In this document: piece after piece, positions 42,900-52,646 of the stretch
How the letters are laid out: each line of letters opens with the position of its first letter
Position numbering within the stretch: the stretch's first letter is position 1
Source of the DNA: SUP05 sp964577715
GTDB lineage: Bacteria > Pseudomonadota > Gammaproteobacteria > PS1 > Pseudothioglobaceae
Direction of reading: 5' to 3'
DNA length: 64,000 bases
Assembly: GCA_964577715.1 (NCBI GenBank)
Contig: CAZOAA010000004.1
Span: 4,370-68,369 of the forward strand
The notes under the pieces: model-generated
Told to the model about the DNA's origin: nothing
What the model saw: the letters and a program-made list of their open reading frames with translations, nothing else
Database searches by the model: none
Translations under genes and position numbers: made by a program

Positions 42900-43802
42900 T
42901 TAAGTTCCTCTGCCTACTGATACAGTAGCATTAATAGTCTTTTCCAAGACAATTTCATGTCTCCTTTCAACAGGTTGCAACAATCTTGTTCTCAAGTTTT
43001 TTGGTTTGTGCCAAGCGCCTTCCTGATTACCAAATGTATATTTAAGTTTAGCAAAACTTCTTTCTTTATCGTTTTTACCATATTTTTCCTTTTCCATTGT
43101 ACGGCCAACTTCTAATATGATATTACTAGTTACAGGATAGATAGCACGAATCCGATTATCCTTATAATCATTCACGCCATCAGTAACAGTATCAAACTCA
43201 GAATGAGAAAGGTAGATCTTTAAATTTTTATCAAATGGAATAATTGACCCGCCAACTTCAACATCCCACCCATCAAGTGCTTCTTCAAACTCATCTGTTC
43301 TTATCTCCTTTCTATTAGAGAGAGTGTTATAAGAATTTGCCCTTGCTTCATAATCATTAGAAATAGCCTCTAGACCAAATCCTGACCTCTTATGCTCATT
43401 CTCTGCAGAATAATCATAAAATATATTTACTCCATACATCATATCTTCAGAAAATATATTTCTATAACCTAGACCCATGTTATAGCTTTTTTTAGAATTT
43501 CTAGTTCTGGCGTTTAACTGATAAAACACCATATCGTTTTTAGAGTTGTGCTGCATTATTGGCTGAACAGTCTCCAGCTCAATTGTTGGTTTGTAGTTTT
43601 CTTCAATTTGAAGCTCGATTGAAGTTCTGCTTAGCCAATCTGGTGCATTTTCATAAAGTGAAGTTTTTCCTGCACTAATCGTTTTATTGATAAGATCTGT
43701 AAGAACTGGCTCTGTTTCACCACCTGCCGCAACATTAAACGACAAACCTAATACAACTGCCATTGCAGTACTGAGTGCTGTAATTTTGATTTTTTTGTTC
43801 AT
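42900..43802 (-). CDS. inverse autotransporter beta-barrel protein without passenger
   Basis: 300 residues. A signal peptide (AMAVVLGLSFNVAAG) leads to a domain like the intimin/invasin barrel: YNMGLGYRNIF, MYGVNIFYDY, HKRSGFGLEAISNDYEARANSY, WDVEVGGSIIPF and FAKLKYTFG follow the family's strand order. The protein ends soon after the barrel (RRHEIVLEK) instead of continuing into Ig-like passenger repeats, and the periplasmic LysM-type part is also missing. It may anchor or export the secreted protein encoded next, or be a shortened adhesin. Confidence 0.78.
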   Translation of the reverse strand: MNKKIKITALSTAMAVVLGLSFNVAAGGETEPVLTDLINKTISAGKTSLYENAPDWLSRTSIELQIEENYKPTIELETVQPIMQHNSKNDMVFYQLNARTRNSKKSYNMGLGYRNIFSEDMMYGVNIFYDYSAENEHKRSGFGLEAISNDYEARANSYNTLSNRKEIRTDEFEEALDGWDVEVGGSIIPFDKNLKIYLSHSEFDTVTDGVNDYKDNRIRAIYPVTSNIILEVGRTMEKEKYGKNDKERSFAKLKYTFGNQEGAWHKPKNLRTRLLQPVERRHEIVLEKTINATVSVGRGT

Positions 43803-44049
43803 GCGTTCCCCGAATGAATTTACGATCCAACTTTGAATTATATATAAGGATATCTCTTGGCAGGCAAAAAAAACAATAAAAAATTTGAAAATTATTGAAA
43901 TAGCGCCAATTTACTATTAAAAGACAATCTTTTGATGTCTAAAAACGACTTTTTTTAAGAGAAAAACGTTAATTTAGACTGGCTAACATTGTGCTATATG
44001 CCCTGCACATAACACAACTTAAAAATTTATGAAATTTTGTAAATGAATG
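43803..44049. other. AT-rich region upstream of the inverse autotransporter gene
   Basis: No gene is seen; it is expected to hold the leftward promoter for the barrel gene. I could not fix a single promoter. Confidence 0.4.
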
Positions 44050-44182
44050 TTTTAGAACAACGAAAGTGCGAGTTTCATCCAAAAATCTGGGAATAGGACA
44101 ACCACTAAGATCAATATAGCGTTAATTGATAAAACTAACTTCATATCCACTGGCGCAGTGATAGCAATATCTTGCTCAGCAT
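44050..44182 (-). pseudogene. duplicated 3' end of nuoN
   Basis: Matches 45176-45308, the last 43 codons and stop of nuoN, at about 94% (eight or so mismatches in 133 bases), in the same orientation 1126 bases away. It has no start and stops abruptly where it meets the hydrolase remnant. It is a direct-repeat fragment left by duplication or insertion. Confidence 0.88.
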
Positions 44183-44187
44183 GCAAA

Positions 44188-44325
44188 GCAATTCTTGATA
44201 GGAACATCGCCAATGGTGCGCCAATTACACTTGAACTGTATTCAGGTGATAATCACACACTTTCTACATCAGCAGAAAATGATTCTTGGAATAAGGTGTT
44301 TGGATTTCTTAAGTCACGCCTTTAA
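44188..44325 (+). pseudogene. C-terminal remnant of an alpha/beta hydrolase
   Basis: The frame reads AILDRNIANGAPITLELY, then SGDNHTLS, and ends SWNKVFGFLKSRL and a stop. This resembles the end of dienelactone hydrolase-like enzymes, with the catalytic histidine in GDNH. The rest of the gene is missing; the fragment abuts the nuoN copy. Confidence 0.6.
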
Positions 44326-44468
44326 TAGGTCCTGTAAACCAGATTGTGTAAAGTCCTCGTTCATCAATCAAACGTAATCCATCATGACAAACTTAAAAAG
44401 TAATACTTTTAAACTCGCCTAGAGAAATACCATCAAGCTGGTACAAGAGCAAAACTTTCTTCTAAAAA
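44326..44468. other. decayed sequence between hydrolase remnant and antitoxin gene
   Basis: No intact gene. On the minus strand a frame with one stop reads LDGISLGEFKSITF, then VCHDGLRLIDERGLYTIWF, which looks protein-like and may be another gene remnant. I cannot name it. Confidence 0.35.
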
Positions 44469-44762
44469 TTAGTGAATGTCGATTCTACCAGTTGTAACTT
44501 TATGCAATATATGGCCAATATAGGTCTGGTAAGGCATGCCTTCATTCATGGCAATGGCTTTTAATCGATCAATATCATCTTCTAAGAGACGAATACTAAT
44601 AGATTTCTTTTTAGATAATTTTTTAATGGTATTTTTTGCAGCCTCTTGTAATGATGCACTTAGTTCATCGAACTCGCCTTGAGCAAGTTTAATAAATTTA
44701 CCTTCTTCATAACTTTGAATAGATTCCAATTCTTCTTGTGTTTCAATGATTGAATTTTTCAT
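44469..44762 (-). CDS. BrnA/CopG-like antitoxin
   Basis: 97 residues. The C-terminal half fits a ribbon-helix-helix DNA-binding fold (KKKSISIRLLEDDIDRLKAIA followed by PYQTYIGHILHKVTTG). The N-terminal half is acidic and would wrap the toxin. It overlaps the upstream BrnT-like gene by one base, a toxin-first order typical of brnTA, and would repress the pair. Confidence 0.8.
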   Translation of the reverse strand: MKNSIIETQEELESIQSYEEGKFIKLAQGEFDELSASLQEAAKNTIKKLSKKKSISIRLLEDDIDRLKAIAMNEGMPYQTYIGHILHKVTTGRIDIH

Positions 44763-45031
44763 TATTTACTCCTAAGGTGTTTTTTAGTTTGTTTTCTACT
44801 TGGAAATATGGTTTTCAAAAAATACACTTCTTCATTTTTCACAAAAGGTACAACATAAGCATAATTACTAATATTAACAACTAAACAATATTGATTATCA
44901 AAATTTTGACTTGGATTTTTTGCTATTTCAAGCAGGTTTCCATTGTTAATACTGGTAACTACATCTTCAAAACATACATTTCTGTGTTCAATCAAAAGCT
45001 TATTTTTGTCCTCACTCCAGTCAAGTTCCAT
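44762..45031 (-). CDS. BrnT-like (DUF497) toxin
   Basis: 89 residues. It starts MELDWSEDKNKLLIEHRNVCFEDVV, close to the BrnT opening (F-x-W-D-x-x-K-x-x-x-N-x-x-K-H-x-V-x-F-x-x-A), and ends in a basic tail (FPSRKQTKKHLRSK). BrnT is a RelE-fold ribonuclease; that activity is inferred here. It sits between a nuoN fragment and nuoN itself in the accessory patch. Confidence 0.75.
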   Translation of the reverse strand: MELDWSEDKNKLLIEHRNVCFEDVVTSINNGNLLEIAKNPSQNFDNQYCLVVNISNYAYVVPFVKNEEVYFLKTIFPSRKQTKKHLRSK

Positions 45032-45177
45032 CTTGCAATATTAATATTTTTATATATACATTGTACATGCATTAAATGTAGTTATGCACATTTTTTAAAA
45101 TCTAATAAATAAGTAAAGAAAAAATACCAGTTAAGTTAGATCTCTAGTATTGATAAAACTCAGTATAAGCAGGACTT

Positions 45178-46632
45178 CTAGAACAACGAAAGTGCCAATT
45201 TCATCCAGAAATCTGGGAACAGACCAACCACTAAGATCAATATAGCGTTAATTGATAAAACTAACTTCATATCCACTGGCGCAGTGATAGCAATATCTTG
45301 TTCAGCATCATTAAAGTACATAGACTTGATAATTTGTAAATAGTAGTAAGCACTAATCACGGCAAAGATAACAGCAATAATAGCAATGGTTACAAAGCCG
45401 GCAGATACAACTTGCTGTAGGATAAAAAATTTGGAATAAAACCCTATCATTGGCGGTACACCTGCCATCGACAGCATGATCACAAGCATCATTAAAGCAA
45501 ACCAAGGTGAGTGCTTACTTAGGCCTTTATAATCAGAAATTTCCTCTGCCTCAAAGCCTTTTTTGTTTAAAAGAATGATCACCCCGAAAGCGGCCAAACT
45601 CATTAGCACATACACAAGTACATAGAATACTGCAGCGCCATAACCGGTAATTACACCAGTAACAAAACCCAGCATGATAAAGCCAATGTGTGAAATTGTT
45701 GAATACGCTAACATACGCTTGATGTTGGTTTGCATAAGCGCTACTACTGAACCTAGTGCAATGGATAAGAGTGCCAATGCCATAAATAGATCCGACCAAT
45801 AAGGGTGCATTGCGCCAAGACCATCGATTAAGATACGTACTAGCATTGCTACTGCGGCGATTTTAGGCACTGTAGATAAAAACATTGTTACCGCTGTAGG
45901 AGAGCCTTGATAAACATCTGGCACCCACATATGAAATGGCACTGCACCAAGTTTGAAAGCAATACCAATCACCAAAAATACTAGGCCAAAATTAATAATA
46001 AGTGTTTCTCTTGAGCCAAGATTAGCATCTGATGCAAATGCAGAGATTTCACTAATATTAAGACTACCGCTAATACCGTAAATCATGCTCATGCCATAAA
46101 GCAACAAACCTGAAGCGATTGCACCCAATACAAAATACTTAAGTGCTGCTTCAATGGCACCTGACCTTTCACGTGCAATAGCAATCAGTGTATAAAGTGA
46201 AAGTGAAAGGATTTCCAAACCAAGATAAAGCGTTAATAAACTATAACCAGATACCATGACCATCATGCCCAATACAGAGAGCATAACTAGAATAAAGTAC
46301 TCTCCTCTAAAGAGGGAATGCTGAGTTAAATAATGGCGCGAGTAAACCATAGCAACCATAGTGGCGCCCATCATAAATACTTTAAATACTGAGGCCATAT
46401 CATCTAGTACAAATGCGTTACCAAAAACAATAGTTTCAGGATGGCCAATTAGATTAAAAGCTAAAACACCTGTTACTAGTAAACTAAATTGAGTCAGGTA
46501 ATAAGTAACTTGTTTGAATTGTTTGGTTAAAAACAAATCAAGTAATAGCACTACAACAACAGCACTTAATAAAAATATCTCTGGCAAAGCTACCAGCAGT
46601 GATGAGTTATCAAATTGGAAAGTATTCATCAT
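45178..46632 (-). CDS. nuoN: NADH-quinone oxidoreductase subunit N
   Basis: Antiporter-like proton-pumping membrane subunit of complex I, last gene of the nuo operon. The 484 residues form about fourteen helices, with the pump glutamate/lysine motifs of the family (LGLEILSLSLY; KLGAVPFHMWVPDVYQG; MLAYSTISHIGFIMLG). It overlaps nuoM by 4 bases. Its last 43 codons exist as a second partial copy at 44050. I see no strong terminator after it. Confidence 0.97.
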   Translation of the reverse strand: MMNTFQFDNSSLLVALPEIFLLSAVVVVLLLDLFLTKQFKQVTYYLTQFSLLVTGVLAFNLIGHPETIVFGNAFVLDDMASVFKVFMMGATMVAMVYSRHYLTQHSLFRGEYFILVMLSVLGMMVMVSGYSLLTLYLGLEILSLSLYTLIAIARERSGAIEAALKYFVLGAIASGLLLYGMSMIYGISGSLNISEISAFASDANLGSRETLIINFGLVFLVIGIAFKLGAVPFHMWVPDVYQGSPTAVTMFLSTVPKIAAVAMLVRILIDGLGAMHPYWSDLFMALALLSIALGSVVALMQTNIKRMLAYSTISHIGFIMLGFVTGVITGYGAAVFYVLVYVLMSLAAFGVIILLNKKGFEAEEISDYKGLSKHSPWFALMMLVIMLSMAGVPPMIGFYSKFFILQQVVSAGFVTIAIIAVIFAVISAYYYLQIIKSMYFNDAEQDIAITAPVDMKLVLSINAILILVVGLFPDFWMKLALSLF

Positions 46633-48161
46633 AATTTAGAAGTTAGAGCTTGATGTAGAAGATGATCAATCGAAGTATGCATTACTTCAATGATTGGTTG
46701 TGGATACAAACCTACAATAAGTACTGCTGCTGCCAATATAGCAAGAATAGCAAACTCACGGCCATTAATATCTTTTAAGGTTTTAACTGCATCATTAGTA
46801 ATACCACCCCAAAATACACGTTTTACCATCCACAAAGTATAAGCTGCGCCAACAATAAGTGTAGTTGCTGCTAATACGGCGTACCAAATATTTGCCTGTA
46901 CTGCACCTAAAATAACCATAAACTCACCAACAAAACCAGAGGTACCTGGCAAGCCCGCATTAGCCATAGCAAACAGCACTGCAAAACCAGTAAACTTAGG
47001 CATTGAATTAATAACACCGCCATAAGTAGAGATCTCTCTTGAGTGTAAGCGGTCGTACAATACGCCTACTACCAAGAACATTGCGGCTGAAATAAAACCG
47101 TGGGAAATCATTTGTACCATTGCACCTTCAAGGCCCAATAAGGCGCCATCGACGCTGCCACCATTTAATGAAATCAGGCTGCCGTCTGCGCCCATCTTCA
47201 AAATAGAGAAAAGTGCAAATACACCTAAAGTAACAAAACCCATATGTGAGATTGAAGAATAAGCAATGAGTTTTTTCATATCTCTCTGAACCAAAGCGAC
47301 AAAACCAATATAAACAATCGCAATAAGTGATAAAACAATAACAACATCTGCAAACTCAAATGACGCATCAGGCGTAATTGGCAGTGAAAAACGGAAGAAA
47401 CCATAACCGCCCATTTTTAACATAATGGCAGCTAGAATAACCGAACCACCTGTTGGTGCTTGTACGTGCGCATCGGGCAACCAAGTATGTACTGGGAACA
47501 TCGGCACTTTAACCGCAAAGGCCACAAAAAATGCCCAGAAAATATAGCTCTGCTCAGCCAAGGTTAAATTAAGATTGTGCATATCAAGAATGCTAAACGA
47601 GCCACCTTTGTTGTACATATAAATAAGTGATACCAACAACATTACCGACCCTAAGAAGGTATACAGGAAAAACTTAATAGCCGCATAGACACGATTATCA
47701 CCACCCCAAATACCAATAATCAATAGCATTGGAATAAGTGACGCTTCCCAGAATGCGTAAAATAAAATTGCATCCAGTGCTGAAAACACACCAATAATCA
47801 GACCCTCCATCATTAGAAAAGCTGCCATATAGTGTGCGGTTCTACGTTGAATAACTTCCCAACCAGCAACAATCACTAAAATAGTTGAAAACGTTGTTAA
47901 GATAATCAGTGGCATAGAAATACCATCAACACCAATATGATAATTAATATTGAACTGTGAAATCCATGAGGACTTCTCAACAAATTGCATTAGATGAGTT
48001 GTATTATCAAATTCAGTATAAAGATTTAACGATAAAACAAATACAACAATAGAAATCGCAACACTTACCCAGCGAGCAGTATCGGCGCGGTTATTGCCAA
48101 TCAAGACAACAAATGCCCCGCCTAAAATTGGTAGCCAAATTAATAAGCTCAATAATTCCAT
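46629..48161 (-). CDS. nuoM: NADH-quinone oxidoreductase subunit M
   Basis: Second antiporter-like pump subunit, 510 residues. It shows YHIGVDGISMPLI near residue 75, the glutamate-bearing FYAFWEASLIPMLLIIGIWG, KVPMFPVHTWLPDAHVQAPTGGSV and LIAYSSISHMGFV. It lies between nuoL (2 bases) and nuoN (4-base overlap). Confidence 0.97.
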   Translation of the reverse strand: MELLSLLIWLPILGGAFVVLIGNNRADTARWVSVAISIVVFVLSLNLYTEFDNTTHLMQFVEKSSWISQFNINYHIGVDGISMPLIILTTFSTILVIVAGWEVIQRRTAHYMAAFLMMEGLIIGVFSALDAILFYAFWEASLIPMLLIIGIWGGDNRVYAAIKFFLYTFLGSVMLLVSLIYMYNKGGSFSILDMHNLNLTLAEQSYIFWAFFVAFAVKVPMFPVHTWLPDAHVQAPTGGSVILAAIMLKMGGYGFFRFSLPITPDASFEFADVVIVLSLIAIVYIGFVALVQRDMKKLIAYSSISHMGFVTLGVFALFSILKMGADGSLISLNGGSVDGALLGLEGAMVQMISHGFISAAMFLVVGVLYDRLHSREISTYGGVINSMPKFTGFAVLFAMANAGLPGTSGFVGEFMVILGAVQANIWYAVLAATTLIVGAAYTLWMVKRVFWGGITNDAVKTLKDINGREFAILAILAAAVLIVGLYPQPIIEVMHTSIDHLLHQALTSKL

Positions 48162-48163
48162 AA

Positions 48164-50140
48164 TTAAAACTCGATCTGTAGTAGTGGGTTATCGCCTGAA
48201 AATAGCGCCCAAGTTAAAATAATTAATAAACTGAAAATCATGAAAAATGCATAATGATAAACATAGCCTGTTTGTATTGGACGAACGACTGACCCAATAA
48301 AGCCGACGAGTCTAGCGCTACCATTAACAGCCATTTTATCGATAACGCCCATATCTGATACTTTCCACAATAAGTTGCCAAGTTTTTTAACGCCATTTAC
48401 AAAAACAATTTCGTTAAAACGGTCAAAACCATAAAGTGAGTCAAGCACATAATAGGTGCGGTGACATTTTTTCATTACCGCATCTGCCCATTGTGTTTTA
48501 TACAACGAGAACAACCAAGCAGTTGCAATGCCGCCAACCATCATCCAGAATGGTACTGTAAATACTGCATAGCTAATCATACCTAGTGCGCCACCATGAT
48601 GATTAAATACTTGTGTTATTTCTGACATTGACCTATGAACAGCGTCAACTGTAATAGCATTATCTAACCAGCCTGTAAACAACATTGGTTCAATTGTCAG
48701 ATACCCAATAATCGCCGAAGGAATAGCTAGTGCCACTAACGGAAATGTGATGGATGGGGCGGATTCGTGCAAGTGCTCTGCCGTATGATGGTCCACACGC
48801 GACTCACCATGAAAAACAATAAAGAACATTCTAAGTGAATAAAACGCTGTAATAAATACACCGGCAACAACCGCATAATAAACCCAATCAGCGTACGGTA
48901 ATTGAGAAAAATGTACAGCCTCAATAATCATATCTTTTGAATAAAAACCAGCAAAACCTGGGAATCCAATCAAAGCCAGTGTCCCAATTAAACCGGTCCA
49001 ATAAGTAATTGGCATTTGTTTGCGTAAGCCGCCCATCTTACGGATATCTTGCTCATGATGCATGGCAACAATCACAGAGCCTGCACCTAAAAATAATAAT
49101 GCTTTAAAGAAAGCATGTGTCATCAAGTGGAAAATTGCCACTGAATAAGCACTAACACCTAACGCAACTGTCATATAGCCAAGTTGTGACAACGTTGAAT
49201 AAGCCACTACACGCTTAATATCATTTTGCACAATGCCTAGCAGCCCCATAAATAATGCTGTGATTGCACCAATAACCATAACGACTGTCAAAGCAACATC
49301 GCTAAGCTCAAACATTGGCGACATACGAGACACCATAAAGATACCTGCAGTTACCATGGTAGCAGCATGGATAAGTGCCGAGATTGGCGTAGGGCCTTCC
49401 ATTGAACCAGGCAACCATACGTGAAGTGGTACTTGCGCTGATTTGCCCATTGCACCAACAAATAAAAGTAAGCAAGTAACAGTAATTAAATCCAAGCCCC
49501 ATAACTGCATTCCGGCTGTTTTTTCAAGGCTGGAAAATACTTGCGCATAATCAAGTGAGCCACTAAAGCTCAAAACCAAACCTATGCCTAATAAAAATCC
49601 AAAATCGCCAACACGATTAACCAAGAATGCTTTTAAATTTGCCTCAACCGCTGATTCTTTATGATGCCAAAAACCAATTAATAAGTATGAAACCAAGCCA
49701 ACCGCTTCCCAACCAAAGAACAGCTGCATGAAGTTATTCGACATAACCAACATAAACATTGAGAAAGTAAATAAAGATATATAGCTAAAGAACTTAGTAT
49801 AGCCATCATCATCGTCCATATAGCCAATGGTGTAAATATGTACCATGAGTGAGACAAACGAAACAACTACCAACATAACTGAAGTTAGATTGTCAACCAA
49901 AAATCCAACGCTGACATTAAGACTGCCAATTTGCATCCAAGTATAGATGTTCTGGTTAAAAATATCGCCTTTATCTAAAACATGATGGTTAAACACATAT
50001 AGGGCCAATACAGTTGAAACTAACACGCCCAAAATAGTGATAGTATGTGTTGCTTTTCGACCCAACATGCCGCCAAAAAAACCAGCAATAATAGCGCCTA
50101 ATAATGGGGAAAGAGCAATTGTTAAATAAATATTTTCCAT
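48164..50140 (-). CDS. nuoL: NADH-quinone oxidoreductase subunit L
   Basis: Largest antiporter-like subunit, with the long lateral helix that spans the membrane arm. The 658 residues contain FFGWEAVGLVSYLLIGFW, AQVPLHVWLPGSMEGPTPISALIHAATMV and VVAYSTLSQLGYM, and a C-terminal extension beyond residue 500 that should form the lateral helix. It is followed by nuoM after 2 bases. Confidence 0.97.
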   Translation of the reverse strand: MENIYLTIALSPLLGAIIAGFFGGMLGRKATHTITILGVLVSTVLALYVFNHHVLDKGDIFNQNIYTWMQIGSLNVSVGFLVDNLTSVMLVVVSFVSLMVHIYTIGYMDDDDGYTKFFSYISLFTFSMFMLVMSNNFMQLFFGWEAVGLVSYLLIGFWHHKESAVEANLKAFLVNRVGDFGFLLGIGLVLSFSGSLDYAQVFSSLEKTAGMQLWGLDLITVTCLLLFVGAMGKSAQVPLHVWLPGSMEGPTPISALIHAATMVTAGIFMVSRMSPMFELSDVALTVVMVIGAITALFMGLLGIVQNDIKRVVAYSTLSQLGYMTVALGVSAYSVAIFHLMTHAFFKALLFLGAGSVIVAMHHEQDIRKMGGLRKQMPITYWTGLIGTLALIGFPGFAGFYSKDMIIEAVHFSQLPYADWVYYAVVAGVFITAFYSLRMFFIVFHGESRVDHHTAEHLHESAPSITFPLVALAIPSAIIGYLTIEPMLFTGWLDNAITVDAVHRSMSEITQVFNHHGGALGMISYAVFTVPFWMMVGGIATAWLFSLYKTQWADAVMKKCHRTYYVLDSLYGFDRFNEIVFVNGVKKLGNLLWKVSDMGVIDKMAVNGSARLVGFIGSVVRPIQTGYVYHYAFFMIFSLLIILTWALFSGDNPLLQIEF

Positions 50141-50145
50141 AATAA

Positions 50146-50451
50146 TTAACCCTTTAGACTGTTGGTAACATCAACATTAATACTGCCTTTATTTCTAAAT
50201 AATAAAGTTAGAATTGCTAATCCAATTGCCACTTCAGCTGCTGCCACTGTTAGGATAAAAAATACAAAAATTTGCCCAGCCTCATTACCTAAAAAATGAG
50301 AAAACGCAATAAAATTAGTATTAACCGCTACTAAAATTAACTCAACACACATTAACAAAGTAATAATATTGGTGCGATTGACAAAAATACCTACCAGACC
50401 AATACAAAAGATAATAGCACTTAAAATTAGATAATCACTCAAACTAATCAT
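50146..50451 (-). CDS. nuoK: NADH-quinone oxidoreductase subunit K
   Basis: Three-helix membrane subunit of complex I, 101 residues. The proton-path glutamates are in the second and third helices (LMCVELILVAVN and LTVAAAEVAIGLAI). It shares one base with nuoJ and is followed by nuoL after 5 bases. Confidence 0.96.
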   Translation of the reverse strand: MISLSDYLILSAIIFCIGLVGIFVNRTNIITLLMCVELILVAVNTNFIAFSHFLGNEAGQIFVFFILTVAAAEVAIGLAILTLLFRNKGSINVDVTNSLKG

Positions 50452-51062
50452 TAGTCATCCTCCTTATTTGGTGTTGCAATTGAAACCAAACGCACTCTAT
50501 CTTTAGCTTGAACATTAACTTGCTCAGAAATTGATTGTTTCTTACGATTGATCTCATTACGATGAACCAAAGTAATGGCTGCAATAATAGCAATTAAAAG
50601 CAACACTGCCGCTAGTTCAAACGGATAAACGTAAGTAGTATAAAGTTGTAAAGCTAATACAGTAATATTACTATAATCAGCCCCATGCCTTGTTGGCGCT
50701 GCAACAACATCTAAACCAAACTGTGTGCCGCCAAGTACCAATGTCATCTCAGCAATAATAACTGCCGCTACAATTAAACCAAGAGGTAAATAACCGGCAA
50801 ATTTTGCTCGTAAGGTTGATTTGTCAATATTGAGCATTTTGATCACAAATAGGAACAGTACCATTACTGCACCAACGTAAACCAAAATCAAGGTAATGGC
50901 CAAAAATTCTGCCTCAAGCAATATCCAAATACTGGCTGCAGAGAAAAATGATAGTATCAAAAATAATACTGCTTTAGCTGCATTACGCGAAAAAATCATC
51001 GCAAGTGAACTGACCACAAACCAAAATGAAAAAACATAAAATAATATTTGCTCGAATTCCAT
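50451..51062 (-). CDS. nuoJ: NADH-quinone oxidoreductase subunit J
   Basis: Five-helix membrane subunit, 203 residues. The third helix, whose pi-bulge is important for coupling, is seen as ILVYVGAVMVLFLFVIKML. The C-terminal tail beyond about residue 165 is charged. It starts 5 bases after the nuoI stop and shares a base with nuoK. Confidence 0.95.
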   Translation of the reverse strand: MEFEQILFYVFSFWFVVSSLAMIFSRNAAKAVLFLILSFFSAASIWILLEAEFLAITLILVYVGAVMVLFLFVIKMLNIDKSTLRAKFAGYLPLGLIVAAVIIAEMTLVLGGTQFGLDVVAAPTRHGADYSNITVLALQLYTTYVYPFELAAVLLLIAIIAAITLVHRNEINRKKQSISEQVNVQAKDRVRLVSIATPNKEDD

Positions 51063-51067
51063 AATTA

Positions 51068-51559
51068 TTACCTATACTTTGAATCTTCCAGCTTGGTTTT
51101 ATTGATCATCTCTTCATTTTTTTTGCCGACTTCTAAAAGGCGTTCTTTGGTAATAACACTGCCCTCTCTAGAATCAAATACATAATCAAAAATCTGCGTT
51201 TCAACAATTGCATCAACTGGGCAAGCCTCTTCACAAAATCCACAAAAAATACACTTAAATAAATCAATGTCATATTGTGTAGTACGTCGTGTTCCGTCCT
51301 CTCTCATTTCTGACTCAATGGTAATTGCATTAGCTGGGCAAACTGCCTCACACAATTTACAAGCAATACAACGCTCTTCACCGTTAGGGTATCGACGTAG
51401 TGCATGCAAACCTCTAAACCTTGGTGAAATCGGCGTTCTTTCTTCTGGGAACTGAACGGTAATTTTTTTATTAACCATTTCTTTAGCGGTTATTTTCATA
51501 CCGCCACGCAATTCACCCAAACTAAAGTCTTTTGCTAATTTTTTGATATTTTTAATCAT
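51068..51559 (-). CDS. nuoI: NADH-quinone oxidoreductase subunit I
   Basis: Carries clusters N6a and N6b on the path to quinone. The 163 residues have two ferredoxin-type motifs, CIACKLCEAVCPANAI and CIFCGFCEEACPVDAI, each with a full CxxCxxCxxxCP set. It lies between nuoH and nuoJ. Confidence 0.97.
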   Translation of the reverse strand: MIKNIKKLAKDFSLGELRGGMKITAKEMVNKKITVQFPEERTPISPRFRGLHALRRYPNGEERCIACKLCEAVCPANAITIESEMREDGTRRTTQYDIDLFKCIFCGFCEEACPVDAIVETQIFDYVFDSREGSVITKERLLEVGKKNEEMINKTKLEDSKYR

Positions 51560-51572
51560 AAATTAAACACCT

Positions 51573-52646
51573 TTAGAACCATGGTCCTATGTGAAGTTGT
51601 GTCATTAAAGCAACAACAAAAATCCAAACAATTGTAAATGGTAAAAATACTTTCCAAGATAGACGCATGATCTGATCATATCTAAAACGTGGAAAAGTTG
51701 CACGCACCCATAAGTACAAAAACATAAAGAAAGTTGCTTTTGCTAATAGCCAAATAATGCCTGGTACCCATGCAAAGAAGCCTTCCAAAAACGTTCCTTC
51801 AAATGGCGAATGCCAACCACCAAAAAACATAATAACAGCCAGCACCGCCATTAAAATCATATTGGCATATTCTGCTAGGAAAAATACGGCAAATGTCATA
51901 CCTGAATACTCGACATGTGTACCGCCTACAATCTCTGATTCTCCTTCTACTACATCAAATGGTGCACGGTTAGTTTCTACTAAGGCAGAAATAAAAAATA
52001 CAATCATCATTGGAAATAACGGAATCCAATACCAATGCATGATACTTCCTTTTTGAGCCATGACAATATCGTTTAAATTAACACTACCAGCAATCATCAC
52101 AACTGTTACTAGCGCGAAACCAATCACAATCTCATAAGACACTAAAAGCGAAGCACTACGAAGTGCGCCTAAAAGTGGGTACTTAGAATTAGAAGCCCAG
52201 CCTGCCAAGATAATGCCATAAACACCAATAGAGCCAATTGCCAAAACGTAGAGCAAACTAACGTCTAAATTAGTTACATAAATCCCTTCATCAAAAGGAA
52301 CAACGGCCCAAACTGCAATTGCAGGAGCAATAGCTAATACTGGTGCTAAAAGGAATAAGTAAATATTAGCCTTGGTCGGAAAAATTATTTCCTTAGTCAT
52401 TAATTTCAATGCATCTGCAATTGGCTGTAACCAACCCTTAGGACCAACACGGTTAGGACCGATACGCAACTGCATATAACCAATCACTTTTCGCTCAGCA
52501 TAGGTGAAATAAGCCACCACTAACATGAGTGGCATTACTAAAGCAATTGCCTTAATTAAAATAATTAAAATAGCTGCAATAGAGCCATCAAACCATGGAA
52601 TCAACTCATGTATCAGTTCAACAAATGATTGCCACAACGCCATCAT
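51573..52646 (-). CDS. nuoH: NADH-quinone oxidoreductase subunit H
   Basis: Membrane subunit that forms the quinone chamber with NuoB and NuoD. The 357 residues have about eight helices and the signature loops RKVIGYMQLRIGPNRVGPKGWLQPIADALK and NRAPFDVVEGESEIVGGTHVEYSG. It overlaps nuoG by 4 bases. Confidence 0.97.
   Translation of the reverse strand: MMALWQSFVELIHELIPWFDGSIAAILIILIKAIALVMPLMLVVAYFTYAERKVIGYMQLRIGPNRVGPKGWLQPIADALKLMTKEIIFPTKANIYLFLLAPVLAIAPAIAVWAVVPFDEGIYVTNLDVSLLYVLAIGSIGVYGIILAGWASNSKYPLLGALRSASLLVSYEIVIGFALVTVVMIAGSVNLNDIVMAQKGSIMHWYWIPLFPMMIVFFISALVETNRAPFDVVEGESEIVGGTHVEYSGMTFAVFFLAEYANMILMAVLAVIMFFGGWHSPFEGTFLEGFFAWVPGIIWLLAKATFFMFLYLWVRATFPRFRYDQIMRLSWKVFLPFTIVWIFVVALMTQLHIGPWF

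Noticed and set aside
44195..44377. 60-codon plus-strand frame in the accessory patch
   Set aside because: It overlaps the hydrolase remnant in another frame and has no family resemblance or ribosome site.
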